A DNA stretch of 64,000 nt from CBHTSZ01 sp966095765 (GTDB lineage Bacteria > Patescibacteriota > Saccharimonadia > Saccharimonadales > Saccharimonadaceae), in assembly GCA_966095765.1 (NCBI GenBank), contig CBHTSZ010000001.1, positions 164,716-228,715 on the forward strand, in the 5' to 3' direction. Of this stretch, positions 13,924 to 22,479 are shown piece by piece; position 1 is the first letter of the stretch; every line of letters begins with the position of its first letter. The translations under genes were made by a program, and so were the position numbers. The notes below the pieces were generated by a model. It did not search any database. It was not told the origin of the DNA and worked only from the letters and a program-made list of their open reading frames with translations.

Positions 13924-16131
13924 ATGCTTGAGCTTATCGCACTAGTGCTCGGTACGGTCACGACCTCACTCATCGCTCTGGCGGTTTTGCTAAAGAATCC
14001 AAAAAGCATTACGAACCAACTCCTGCTCAGTGTTTCGATAGGACTGGTAGGCTGGTCAATCACGACGTATTTCTCACTGCACGCGGAAAATGACCTCGTA
14101 ACACTGTTTTGGATTCGGGCGATCATGTTTTTTGTTGTGGTTCAGAACGCCTCGTTTTTCTTGCTCGCGATCGCGTTCCCTGCCAAGCGTTTGGAGGGCA
14201 GGCACCGCCGATTATTTTTGGCCGTGGCTACCCTCTCTGTTCTTGCTGCTGCAACAGCGGTGTCGCCTTTTCTCTTTACGGACTTTCATCAATCGCCTGT
14301 ACCGGGTCCAGGCATGGCGCTCTTTTTGCCCCATGCGCTGATATGCGCCGGTGGTGGAGTGCTCGTACTTATCTACCGTACGATAAAGGCTCATGGCATC
14401 GTAAAAGTCCAACTCAGATACCTCCTGGCTGGCACCTCGGCGCTGTTCACACTCGTGCCGGTCGGTAACTTTGTGTTGCCGGTGGTGTTTCAGTGGAACC
14501 ACCTGGTTGTTCTGAGTCCTCTCTACTCGGTTGTGTTTGCGGGTCTGGTAGCGTATGCGATCGTACGGCATCGTCTCTTTGATATCCGGCGTGCAATTAT
14601 CCGTACTTTATCCTATGTACTCGCGCTCGTGGCCGTGCTCTGTCTCTACGGGTTCGGTGTGCTCTTTGGTGTGACACAGTTCTTCGGGTTTGGCTCACTG
14701 CCACTAGATCGGCAATACCTCTTGTTCGGTCTTGCCGCGGTTGTGGGGCTGGGCGTTTCGCCGCTCATGCGCTTCTTTGACGAGATAACCCAGCGTATCT
14801 TCTTCCGACGAACATATAATACGCAGCAAGCGATCGACGACATGACGGGTATCTTTGTACGGTCAGATACGTTACAAGAGCTGCTCGAGGATTCCTCTCG
14901 TAACTTGATGCGTATTCTCGGGGCCTCTTCGGTAACGGTCAGCCTGACGCATAAACAGGCTGCCGGTCAGCGGGTCGCCTACACGACACTGCCAGCCCAA
15001 GCTGAGCATCCGCTCCCGATCGTGACACAGAGCCACATGCTCGCTACCAATATCCAGCTGGTTGCCTTTGATATGCTCGATGATGACGCCGAGATTGGCA
15101 GCGAGCTTGATGGTATGAATATTAGTGTCGTGAGCCAGCTCCGCTCACCGGCTGGTGTCGTAGGTTATCTCATGCTCGGCTATAAACAGAACGGTACGCA
15201 TTATCGACGTCAGGATCTCGATTTTATTGATATCGTGAGTGACGAGTTCGCCATCGCGATTCAGAGTATGCTCCGGTTCCAGGAAATTTCAGAGTTTAAC
15301 GTCCAGCTGAAGCGACGAGTTGAGGACGCGACTGCGGAACTGCGCGTAACCAACCAAAAGCTGCAAGAACTCGATAAAGCAAAGGACGAGTTCATCAGCA
15401 TGGCTTCGCACCAGCTTCGCACGCCGCTCACATCGGTAAAGGGATTTGTGAGCATGGTCCTCGATGGTGATGTCGGTACGATTACGAAGGAGCAGCGCCA
15501 GGTACTGCAGCAGGCGTATGAGAGCTCTCAGCGCATGGTGTTCTTGATCGGTGACTTTCTGAACGTTTCGCGTCTGCAGACTGGCAAGTTCGTGCTCGAA
15601 ATGAGCGATATAGACCTTGCCGAGCTTGCGCAGGAGGAGATCGAGCAGCTCAGCGACACGGCAAAGAGTCGGCAGGTATCTATCGAGTACAAAAAACCGA
15701 CAACACGCATTGTCGTGAGCGGTGACGAGAATAAACTGCGTCAGGTGATGATGAACTTTATGGACAACGCGATCTTTTACTCGGTTGGGGGCAAGGTAAC
15801 CGTTCAGTTACACAAAGACAGTAGCGGGGTTGTCTTTAAGGTTATTGACACGGGTATCGGTGTGCCGAAGGATGAGCAGCCAAAGCTCTTTACGAAATTC
15901 TTCCGTGCCACGAACGCTCGTCAACAGCGACCGGACGGTACAGGTATCGGGCTTTATATGGCAAAAAAGGTTATCGTCGCGCATGGCGGAACGATCCTGT
16001 TCGACAGCAAAGAAGGCAAGGGAAGTACGTTTGGCTTCAAGCTGCCGCTAAAAGATCAGCTGAAACAGCTCGATGAGCAACCAGATACTACCGGTAGCAA
16101 CCGCGGCGGCGATAGCGCCAAAACGAAATAG
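13924..16131 (+). CDS. 7TM sensor histidine kinase with GAF-like domain
   Basis: 735 residues. Residues 1-225 hold about seven membrane segments of the histidine-kinase N-terminal 7TM type, followed by two more segments (about 222-275), a GAF-like region (about 300-450), HisKA with His near 496 in ASHQLRTP, and HATPase_c (NFMDNAIFYS, DTGIGVPKDE, GTGIGLYMAKK). The domain order recalls ComP/LuxQ-like kinases that read small membrane-soluble or extracellular signals. TAGAAT ends nine bases before the ATG. It sits 35 bases after the E1-like gene and is probably co-regulated. Its 3' end overlaps an opposite-strand small gene by 84 bases. Confidence 0.9.
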   Translation: MLELIALVLGTVTTSLIALAVLLKNPKSITNQLLLSVSIGLVGWSITTYFSLHAENDLVTLFWIRAIMFFVVVQNASFFLLAIAFPAKRLEGRHRRLFLAVATLSVLAAATAVSPFLFTDFHQSPVPGPGMALFLPHALICAGGGVLVLIYRTIKAHGIVKVQLRYLLAGTSALFTLVPVGNFVLPVVFQWNHLVVLSPLYSVVFAGLVAYAIVRHRLFDIRRAIIRTLSYVLALVAVLCLYGFGVLFGVTQFFGFGSLPLDRQYLLFGLAAVVGLGVSPLMRFFDEITQRIFFRRTYNTQQAIDDMTGIFVRSDTLQELLEDSSRNLMRILGASSVTVSLTHKQAAGQRVAYTTLPAQAEHPLPIVTQSHMLATNIQLVAFDMLDDDAEIGSELDGMNISVVSQLRSPAGVVGYLMLGYKQNGTHYRRQDLDFIDIVSDEFAIAIQSMLRFQEISEFNVQLKRRVEDATAELRVTNQKLQELDKAKDEFISMASHQLRTPLTSVKGFVSMVLDGDVGTITKEQRQVLQQAYESSQRMVFLIGDFLNVSRLQTGKFVLEMSDIDLAELAQEEIEQLSDTAKSRQVSIEYKKPTTRIVVSGDENKLRQVMMNFMDNAIFYSVGGKVTVQLHKDSSGVVFKVIDTGIGVPKDEQPKLFTKFFRATNARQQRPDGTGIGLYMAKKVIVAHGGTILFDSKEGKGSTFGFKLPLKDQLKQLDEQPDTTGSNRGGDSAKTK

Positions 16132-16278
16132 TTTCCTGCGTGGCTGCCACCATTCACTGAATCGTGAACGTTCTACGGCTTCGTAACGATGAACTACTGG
16201 CTCGTTCGAAGCTGGAGCGGTTCGCCGTGCGTCCTCGCCCTGGTAGCGTTTCGTGCGTTTCTTTGCTCGTTTACTCAT
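16048..16278 (-). CDS. 76-residue basic tail-anchored protein
   Basis: Begins MSKRAKKRTKRYQGEDA, very basic, with one C-terminal hydrophobic segment (about 53-74, ending LIELFQLIF), i.e. tail-anchored with the basic part in the cytoplasm. The start at 16278 is favoured over 16296 because TATACT ends six bases before it. The last 84 bases lie inside the 3' end of the convergent kinase gene. I recall the KRTKRYxGEDA signature in Saccharibacteria proteins of unknown role. It may bind nucleic acid or acidic partners at the membrane. Confidence 0.7.
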   Translation of the reverse strand: MSKRAKKRTKRYQGEDARRTAPASNEPVVHRYEAVERSRFSEWWQPRRKLFRFGAIAAAVATGSIWLLIELFQLIF

Positions 16279-16293
16279 ATATCTAGTATAGAT

Positions 16294-16322
16294 CAAAAAA
16301 CCTCCCGGGTGAGCGGGAGGTT
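16294..16322 (-). terminator. Terminator of the LAxTG surface-protein gene
   Basis: AACCTCCCG pairs with CGGGAGGTT around an ACCCGGG/GAGC loop region, and on the minus strand it is followed by six T residues, ten bases after the gene's stop. Confidence 0.85.
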
Positions 16323-16331
16323 CTTATGTAT

Positions 16332-17489
16332 TTAGCGTCGACCGAGTAGCTTGTCGATGAGGTGTCTGCGTGACTGGAAGTAGCTGAAGGCACCGTAACC
16401 GAGTGCGCTTGAGCCAAACAGGCCACCGATGATAGCCTCAGGACCAGTTGAGGCGAGCACCTGAGGAACTTCCTTGCAGTTGTTCAGATCCTTGCTGTGT
16501 TTGCTTGCGTCAAACTCATTGTCTTTGATCGTGATGATGTTCTTTGTTGCGAGTTCGCAGACCTGGATGTCAGCTGGAGTCGGTGGGACAACCTTGCAGT
16601 CGTTCAGGTTCATTGAGTGCTTAGTTGCGTCAAACTCAGACTTGTTGATGGTGATGAGCTGCTTGGTTGCGAGTTCACAGACCTTGATCTTTTCATCGTT
16701 GATCGTGACCGGCTTTTTACAAGCTGGGCTCGTTACCTTTTTGATTTCGCCGTTTACTTTGACGTGTACGACGACACTTGCAGTAAAGGTGCCGGTCTTC
16801 TTGTAGTCGTAGGTGTACGACTTGTCCGTAACCGTGATGCCCATGCCGTCACCGAAACCAAACTCATACTTTTCGATGGTTGCGCCACCGCTTGCGGTTG
16901 CTTCTGCGGTAAAGCGACGCTTGGTGCGGGTGATTTCGGTCACCGTGAGGTTGACACACTCAAACTCAGGTTTTGGTGGTTCAGGGGTTGGGGTTGCAAC
17001 GACTGGATTACCGCAGGACTTCATGACAGCTCGGTAGAACTTGCCGTTCTTCATGATCACGAAAGCTTCGATAGAAGGTGATTGGAAGTTACGGGTGTCG
17101 GTACGCTCGTAGTAGGTTTTGCCGTTGATGGTGATGGCGCGGCTGCCTGGCATATTGTGCCGGCCAACGCTGTGTGCGCCGGTTGCGACAACTTTACCGT
17201 CGACTTTGATCTCGCCGTTCTTGTAGATGACACCTTGCTTGATAGTGCCACCAGCAAGGTCTGCCTTGCTAATGCCATAGTGGGAGAAGATAGCGGGCAG
17301 GTCGCCAGGGCTGTTTTGGTTGTATTTGTTCAGGAGTTCTTGCTGCGAGAGGGCACCACAGTAGATGATGGCGTTGCTATCACAGTCGCGAACCTGGGCC
17401 GCCGATACGCTAGGAGTAAAGGCGTTTAGAGCCAGAGCACCACTGAGCAGAAGGCCGAGGCTGACGATATAGAGACGAATTTTATTCAT
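16332..17489 (-). CDS. Secreted PKD-domain protein with LASTG sorting signal
   Basis: 385 residues. Signal peptide (1-31, ending SVSAAQ), an N-terminal globular part, a PKD-like domain (about 175-265, with FGFGDGMG and YDYKKTGTFTASVVV), two 40-residue repeats built on VCELATK-ITI-EFDA-KHS-LN-CK, and a C-terminal sorting signal LASTG, hydrophobic span and Arg-rich tail (SRRHLIDKLLGRR). LAxTG is the class E sortase type. It should end up covalently attached to the cell surface if an active sortase exists. The start at 17489 is chosen because it directly precedes the signal peptide; an upstream GTG at 17513 is less likely. It has the strongest promoter in the window. Confidence 0.88.
   Translation of the reverse strand: MNKIRLYIVSLGLLLSGALALNAFTPSVSAAQVRDCDSNAIIYCGALSQQELLNKYNQNSPGDLPAIFSHYGISKADLAGGTIKQGVIYKNGEIKVDGKVVATGAHSVGRHNMPGSRAITINGKTYYERTDTRNFQSPSIEAFVIMKNGKFYRAVMKSCGNPVVATPTPEPPKPEFECVNLTVTEITRTKRRFTAEATASGGATIEKYEFGFGDGMGITVTDKSYTYDYKKTGTFTASVVVHVKVNGEIKKVTSPACKKPVTINDEKIKVCELATKQLITINKSEFDATKHSMNLNDCKVVPPTPADIQVCELATKNIITIKDNEFDASKHSKDLNNCKEVPQVLASTGPEAIIGGLFGSSALGYGAFSYFQSRRHLIDKLLGRR
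16465..16691 (-). repeat. Two tandem 40-codon repeats inside the LASTG protein
   Basis: Copies at 16465-16568 and 16588-16691 encode VCELATK..ITI...EFDA.KHS..LN.CK. The similarity holds at both the nucleotide and protein level, implying a recent tandem duplication in the surface stalk. The two Cys per copy could form one disulfide per repeat. Confidence 0.8.
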
Positions 17490-17531
17490 GTGGCGTTTTC
17501 TCCCTTTCAACACACACTTACTAATATACCC

Positions 17532-17560
17532 AATATATCACATACGGTGATGTTTGTCAA
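17532..17560 (-). promoter_or_regulatory. Consensus promoter of the LASTG surface protein
   Basis: On the minus strand, TTGACA (17560-17555), 17 bases, then TATATT (17537-17532). The leader is about 36 bases and contains GGGAG ten bases before the ATG. A full -35 consensus is rare in this window, suggesting high expression. Confidence 0.75.
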
Positions 17561-17583
17561 TGTGGTTACGCTTTGACAACTGA

Positions 17584-20121
17584 TTAGGCGCGGTTTTGGC
17601 CGAGCTGGCGTCGTCCCTGGAGGAAGTATGCAACTCCGTAAGCCATGATGCTGGCAAGCAGGATGAGCATAGGGTTTGCTTCACCACCAGTTGCAGGCAG
17701 GGCTGCTGGAAGTTCAGCGGTAGTGGCGGTGCCGAGAGTCTGCCCACCGCCACGACCTGGGGTAGGGCACATGAGGGTTATCTCTGCGCTTGCACTGCCG
17801 GTAGCTAGTAGTGACATTTCGTCATCCACAAGAACGCGGAGTACTTCTTCTTGTGCACGAGTGCCAATGAAGGTAGTGGTATTCACAGCTTTACAGCTTT
17901 GTAGGTCACTAGCGGTCAAAGTTGTAGTAGCGGTAAGAGTCTTGCTTTCGCCAGCGCCAAGTGTGCCAACCAGGCCGTTGTTTTCAACGACGGCATTTTC
18001 GTCCTCCACTGTGACGTAGAATGCTTCGTTGAACTCGACGTTACTGTTGTTAGTTACGGTGATTTCCCACGTGACTTTGTCGCCAACACCGATCACGCCA
18101 TCATGGTTGATGTCTTCCACAACCTTGCCAGTTTTAGTGATAGACAGACATTGCTCGTTGCTAAAGTCCGTCTCATCGAATGTCCATGGACCGGTGTAGT
18201 CGGTGAGCAGGTGGCCCTTGTCTGCTGCTTCTGCGGTGACGACAAGAGGAGTACCAGTAAACGTTACCGTATCGCCGCCCATAACGATCTCGCCATTTAC
18301 TCGGTAGATGACGCCGTCTGTTGATGGAATCACGATAGAGTCGAGGTCGCTGTAACAGAGATCAAAGACGGTCGGAACCCCAGGGGTTGCTTTAGTGACG
18401 AAGTTACAGTCGTTGTTGTACATGGCTTGCCCTACAGTGGTCCAGTTCAGGCCATCATGCACGCCTTCGATTGGAGGGATGATGTCACCCCATTCGATAT
18501 GTGCGTCCTTAAGGGTTTGCGCGGCCTCTTCGCTGGTTGCGATTGGGCCTTTATGTTCGCCGAAGTGGTCGGATTCACCCTTGCCGTTGTTGCCATTCAG
18601 GCCATCGACGGCGCTCTTGGCAACTTCGATCTTTACGTAAGGGTTTTTTACTGCGTCGGTGCGGTGACAGATAGTTGCTTTTTCACAAGATGCGTTGTCG
18701 AACTCATATTCAAATGTGTATGGGCTCGTGAGTTGGTAGTCACTACTATCGGTTGAAGTGGTGATAGTAACGGTACCGTTACCTGCGTACGTGCCAGCTG
18801 GTACGACTTCATCGCCGATCTTGTACACGACATGTGCGGCACTTGGGACGGTGTAGGTGTCGTTTGCGGTGCCGCAGAGATCACTAACGGTTACAGGTGC
18901 AGCGGTGGCGTTACAAAGCACGCCGCTGTCTGGAGCGGTGCCGAAGTCGATTGACGTGGTGTGGTCAGTGAACTCGTAGCCTGCTTTGGTCTGCACGCTC
19001 AAAACGCCGTTTACTAGTGACCAATCAAGCTCCGTGGTGTCGCTCGGCAGTGCCCATGCGGCATTTGTGAGGCCACAAGGGTCAGTAATGGCTGGTGCGG
19101 CTGGTTTCGTGACCGGACATGGGGTGTTGCTGTCGATAGCTTTGCCAAAGTTATGGCTAGTTTCGCCGTTAGGGAAAGTGTAGTTTCCAACGACAGTTGC
19201 GATAAGGTCACCATCAGCCTCTACGGACCACGTTACGTGATCAACTACAGGTTGGGTTCCCCAAGAAGCGTTGTTGAGGCCACATGGATCCGTGAGAACA
19301 GGTGTCGGCAAGTTGATTTCTGTTGGAGGACAGAGCGTACTTACATCAGTAAATGTCTGAGTGTTAGTTGTCATATTACCGCTAAATACAAAGCCAGCGT
19401 TGGTTGTCCAGGTAATTGTACGGCTACCATTAACCCAGCCGCTGTCAGAGGTTAGGGAGTAGTTGGGTGAAGTAGGCAAAGCGAGCACATCGTTGTTCGG
19501 CCCGCAGATGTCTGACGGCGTGACTACAGGGACATCAATTGTTTGCACACAAGATACATCCGTAAACGTGAGTGTCCATGTGGTGGTTCCGGAAAGAACA
19601 AAGCCAGTGTCAGCGACGGCAGTGATGCTTACGCTCAGTGCGCCGCCGGTTGCGTAGTCACCAGCTGCTTTTGTGACACCGTCTACCTTGTAGATGACCC
19701 CTGTTTGTGAGGGGATGGTGTACGTGTCGCTAGCGGTCCCGCAAGGATCGGCTTTAACCGTTGGTGTGGTTGGGGTAGCTGTCTGCTGGGTGACACAAGC
19801 TGCGTCGAGTGCTGCCTTCATCGCATCAAACGAACTGTTTGTTGTCCAAACCTGGCCTGTTGTTGGGTCGATGAACATACTGCCGTCAGTTGGCGCGCCT
19901 GTAGGGAGCGTCCTAAGGGCAACACGGTTTGGATTAGTGTTAGAGCTGCCCTGCTGTGCCGTCCAGACATTTGTAAACTGACACCAGACAGGCTGTGGCG
20001 TGCCGTTGTTTGGGCCGCCAGCGGCATAGGCTGCGACACTTGGAAGCAAGCTGTTGCTAAATACAGCAACCAAGAGCGCCAAGGTCACTCTCAAGCTTTG
20101 TGATAATTTACGTAGCACCAT
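17584..20121 (-). CDS. Large secreted repeat protein with LPATG sorting signal
   Basis: 845 residues. Signal peptide (1-34, ending AAYAAGG), then a series of Ig-like modules each opened by D-x-CG-x-x-N and closed by a Cys; a CHRTD...HFGEHKG module of a type I know from actinobacterial surface proteins (about 490-590); a further D-x-C module; a DUF11-like domain (DINHDGVIGVGDKVTWEITV, about 670-770); a Pro/Gly linker; and LPATGGE, hydrophobic span and RRQLGQNRA tail. This is a wall- or membrane-anchored fibre or adhesin candidate. GGAGGTG five bases before the ATG at 20121 sets the start (an earlier in-frame ATG at 20139 is rejected). Confidence 0.88.
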   Translation of the reverse strand: MVLRKLSQSLRVTLALLVAVFSNSLLPSVAAYAAGGPNNGTPQPVWCQFTNVWTAQQGSSNTNPNRVALRTLPTGAPTDGSMFIDPTTGQVWTTNSSFDAMKAALDAACVTQQTATPTTPTVKADPCGTASDTYTIPSQTGVIYKVDGVTKAAGDYATGGALSVSITAVADTGFVLSGTTTWTLTFTDVSCVQTIDVPVVTPSDICGPNNDVLALPTSPNYSLTSDSGWVNGSRTITWTTNAGFVFSGNMTTNTQTFTDVSTLCPPTEINLPTPVLTDPCGLNNASWGTQPVVDHVTWSVEADGDLIATVVGNYTFPNGETSHNFGKAIDSNTPCPVTKPAAPAITDPCGLTNAAWALPSDTTELDWSLVNGVLSVQTKAGYEFTDHTTSIDFGTAPDSGVLCNATAAPVTVSDLCGTANDTYTVPSAAHVVYKIGDEVVPAGTYAGNGTVTITTSTDSSDYQLTSPYTFEYEFDNASCEKATICHRTDAVKNPYVKIEVAKSAVDGLNGNNGKGESDHFGEHKGPIATSEEAAQTLKDAHIEWGDIIPPIEGVHDGLNWTTVGQAMYNNDCNFVTKATPGVPTVFDLCYSDLDSIVIPSTDGVIYRVNGEIVMGGDTVTFTGTPLVVTAEAADKGHLLTDYTGPWTFDETDFSNEQCLSITKTGKVVEDINHDGVIGVGDKVTWEITVTNNSNVEFNEAFYVTVEDENAVVENNGLVGTLGAGESKTLTATTTLTASDLQSCKAVNTTTFIGTRAQEEVLRVLVDDEMSLLATGSASAEITLMCPTPGRGGGQTLGTATTAELPAALPATGGEANPMLILLASIMAYGVAYFLQGRRQLGQNRA

Positions 20122-20339
20122 AGAGGCACCTCCTCGCATTTTTGTAAGAGTTGTATAGGGTTTTGTGTGGTGGTTTTAGAGAGATTTGGTGTGACGTTTA
20201 ACGTGTTGGGGTTTGAGGGTATTTGGATTGGACGTTAACGTTTGAATATTTGTTACCTATAAGTATGCGCCCCTTATTGAGGCGTTGTCAAATATGCCAT
20301 ATAGCATAACCTCAATCACCCCTGTATTTCTTGAGGCGG
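20122..20339 (-). promoter_or_regulatory. Leader and promoter of the LPATG protein with two ACGTTAACGT-like boxes
   Basis: On the minus strand TTGACA (20291-20286), 18 bases, then CATACT (20267-20262) gives a leader of about 130 bases. Two related palindromes lie downstream of the predicted start: GACGTTAACGTTT (20231-20243, with a perfect 10-bp core) and GACGTTTAACGT (20193-20204). They look like binding sites for one regulator. No coding frame is visible here. Confidence 0.45.
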
Positions 20340-20351
20340 TACAATAGGAGT

Positions 20352-20720
20352 ATGAAGAAAGGGAGTGTTGCAGACGGGTTAGTGTTCCATGCCGGATTTC
20401 CAAATGCCGGCGAAGATCAGGCGGAACAACGCCTCAGTCTCGATGCTGTCGTGTTCCGTCATCGGCTCAGTACATACCTATGGCGGTTGGAGGAGGATAT
20501 GCCCGAGCTTGGCTGGCATGCTGGCAGTACGGTTGTGGTGGATCGGGCGCTCTCACCTCGCCAGAATGACCTCGTTGTCGCGATCGTCGAAGAGTCGTTC
20601 GTCGTGCGAAAGCTTCACCGTGATCACCTCTATGATGCGGCCGGTAGGGTAGACGAAAGTGAAGACATCGCAGTTTGGGGTGTCGTTACTCATGTCCTGC
20701 AGGAGTATCGAAGCGCATGA
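20352..20720 (+). CDS. UmuD-like protein without catalytic Ser/Lys
   Basis: 122 residues that align with the UmuD core: AGFPNAGEDQAEQRLSLD, STYLWRLEEDM, VVDRALSPRQNDLVVAIV, FVVRKL and WGVVTHVLQEYR. In E. coli UmuD the dyad is Ser60 (GDSM) and Lys97 (VKKL). Here GDSM is replaced by EEDM (with a one-residue deletion) and the Lys position by Arg, so self-cleavage to UmuD' should be impossible. An Ala-Gly like the LexA/UmuD cut site remains at AGFPNAG. TACAAT ends six bases before the ATG. It overlaps umuC by ATGA. It probably serves as a structural UmuC partner. Confidence 0.82.
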   Translation: MKKGSVADGLVFHAGFPNAGEDQAEQRLSLDAVVFRHRLSTYLWRLEEDMPELGWHAGSTVVVDRALSPRQNDLVVAIVEESFVVRKLHRDHLYDAAGRVDESEDIAVWGVVTHVLQEYRSA

Positions 20721-21985
20721 GTTGCTATGCACTGATCGACTGCAACAACTTTTTTGTGAGTTGCGAGCGGCTGTTCCGGCCAGATCTCGCCGAGAAGCCT
20801 GTAGCGGTACTGAGTAACAATGACGGCTGTATCGTAGCCCGAAGCAACGAGGTGAAGGCGCTTGGTATACCGATGGGCGTACCACTATTCAAGGTCCGGG
20901 ATATCGTGAAGCTGAACAACGTGACGTTATTTTCGGCCAACTTTGAGCTCTATGGTGATATCTCGCAGCGGATCGTGCAGTTGCTGCGCAGCGAGACGCC
21001 GCTCATCGAGGTGTACTCTATCGATGAGAATTTTATCGACCTGTCTGAGATGCCGCTCAAAGACCTCGACGTGTGGGCAAAGCGAGTACGCGAGCGGATA
21101 CTGCGTGAGATAGGCATACCAACTTCTGTCGGCGTGGCGCCGACAAAGACGCTCGCGAAGGTCGCGAGCACATTCGCAAAAACCCATGGTGACGGCACAT
21201 GGGTTATTGAGTCGGATGCGCAGCGCGAAACCATGCTCGAGCAGCTGCCGATAGAAGATATCTGGGGGATAGGCAGGCGATTGGCACCAAAGCTACATGA
21301 TATAGGGGTGTCGAAAGCATCACAGCTGACAAGTGCGAGTGACGCCTGGTTGCGTACCCAGTTCAATATGAGCGGTATCAAGATGGTGGATGAGCTTCGC
21401 GGCATTGCCCGTTTGCCGTTCGGCGACAAGGGTGAACAGCGCAAAACCATCATGCGTTCACGAAGTTTTGGCCATCGAGTACGGGACTACTTCCAGCTTG
21501 AGAGCGCGGTGGCTACTTTTGCCGCACAAGCAGCTGCCCGGCTTCGCTCACAAGACTCGGTATGTAGTGGTGTCGTCGTGTCACTGCAGCTTGCGGAACG
21601 CGAGGGTGGGTACAAACGCTATGTCTCCCGATTTGTCCGCCTCGCTGAGCCGTCAGCCCATACCGGAGCGCTGATCGCTACAGCCCTCCAAGGCCTTGCT
21701 GAACTCTATGACGTTGAGGGTGCGTACAAAAAAGCCGGCGTTACGCTCACGGGTATCGTGGATGAGCAAGCCTGGCAGTTGTCGTTCCTTGAGCAGAACC
21801 CTGAATCACGAGAAAAAGGGGTCATTCTCATGGAGAGTGTCGATCGACTCAACAGACGGTTTGGGAAAGGGACAATATGGCACGCGTCAGAGGCAAAGCG
21901 GAGTGCTTCATGGCAGAGTCGGCGCGAAAACCGCAGTCCGCGGTATACGACTCGGCTTTCTGAGCTGCCTAAGCTCTATAGGTAG
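20717..21985 (+). CDS. umuC: Y-family translesion DNA polymerase (UmuC/Pol V)
   Basis: 422 residues. DCNNFFVSCERLFRPDL with the first metal Asp, VLSNNDGCIVARSNEVKALGIPMG, the catalytic YSIDENFIDL, a helix-hairpin-helix region (IEDIWGIGRRLAPKLHDIG), a little-finger domain, and the UmuC-type C-terminus (LMESVDRLNRRFGKGTIW). It copies damaged templates. Usual UmuC length is about 420. The start at 20717 overlaps the umuD stop (ATGA), so the two products are made in a fixed ratio. No LexA box is evident upstream of the pair, so SOS control is not supported by what I see. Confidence 0.93.
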   Translation: MSCYALIDCNNFFVSCERLFRPDLAEKPVAVLSNNDGCIVARSNEVKALGIPMGVPLFKVRDIVKLNNVTLFSANFELYGDISQRIVQLLRSETPLIEVYSIDENFIDLSEMPLKDLDVWAKRVRERILREIGIPTSVGVAPTKTLAKVASTFAKTHGDGTWVIESDAQRETMLEQLPIEDIWGIGRRLAPKLHDIGVSKASQLTSASDAWLRTQFNMSGIKMVDELRGIARLPFGDKGEQRKTIMRSRSFGHRVRDYFQLESAVATFAAQAAARLRSQDSVCSGVVVSLQLAEREGGYKRYVSRFVRLAEPSAHTGALIATALQGLAELYDVEGAYKKAGVTLTGIVDEQAWQLSFLEQNPESREKGVILMESVDRLNRRFGKGTIWHASEAKRSASWQSRRENRSPRYTTRLSELPKLYR

Positions 21986-22064
21986 TGTTTTACCAGGTAA
22001 TGAGAGTGGAAACTGCCATATATAGTGTAGTGTGCATAACACAACATAAAATGCCGCGCAATCG

Positions 22065-22093
22065 TTGACACGATTTGTCAAGGGGCGTATACC
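22065..22093 (+). promoter_or_regulatory. Promoter with built-in TTGAC-N7-GTCAA palindrome
   Basis: TTGACA (22065-22070), 17 bases, TATACC (22088-22093). The -35 forms the left half of an inverted repeat TTGACACGATTTGTCAA (22065-22081), a plausible operator. A further hairpin AGGTCAC/GTGACCT (22110-22128) follows within the leader of the GC-rich cassette. Confidence 0.6.
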
Positions 22094-22185
22094 AGTAGAT
22101 AACATAGTAAGGTCACACGGGGTGACCTCGCTGCCTTTTTGGCGGATGCTATGCCATTTTACAGTCGGGAAAGGGAGTATTACGC

Positions 22186-22479
22186 ATGACCGTGAGCACC
22201 CGCACGTCAGTACTGTCCGGTCCGAACCTCATCCAGGTTTTCCTGGCCGAGCTCTCGGACTTCGTTCGTCGCCACCCGGACCGGGAGGTCGACGACGTAC
22301 CTCGGCAGATCGTCGAGCAGGTGGTCTCCTGCTCGAGCCGGTTCGCCGACTGCACGGAGAAGACGATCGAGAACCTGTCGCACCAGCTCACCATGGCGGT
22401 CAAGTACAAGGGTGAGCGCTACCGTCTGGTCTACCGCAGGCTGGCCGACGGAAGAGTCAAGGTGAGGTACGCGGCGTGA
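22186..22479 (+). CDS. Unknown 97-residue protein of GC-rich, foreign codon use
   Basis: The protein begins MTVSTRTSVLSG and ends GRVKVRYAA; mixed alpha/beta, two Cys, no signal or membrane segment, no family recognised. AAGGGAG eight bases upstream sets the start. Third codon positions are almost all G or C (GTC, CTC, GAG, CGG, GAC), unlike flanking genes and like high-GC Actinobacteria or their phages. It is joined to the next gene by a GTGA overlap. Probably acquired from a host or host phage. Confidence 0.72.
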   Translation: MTVSTRTSVLSGPNLIQVFLAELSDFVRRHPDREVDDVPRQIVEQVVSCSSRFADCTEKTIENLSHQLTMAVKYKGERYRLVYRRLADGRVKVRYAA

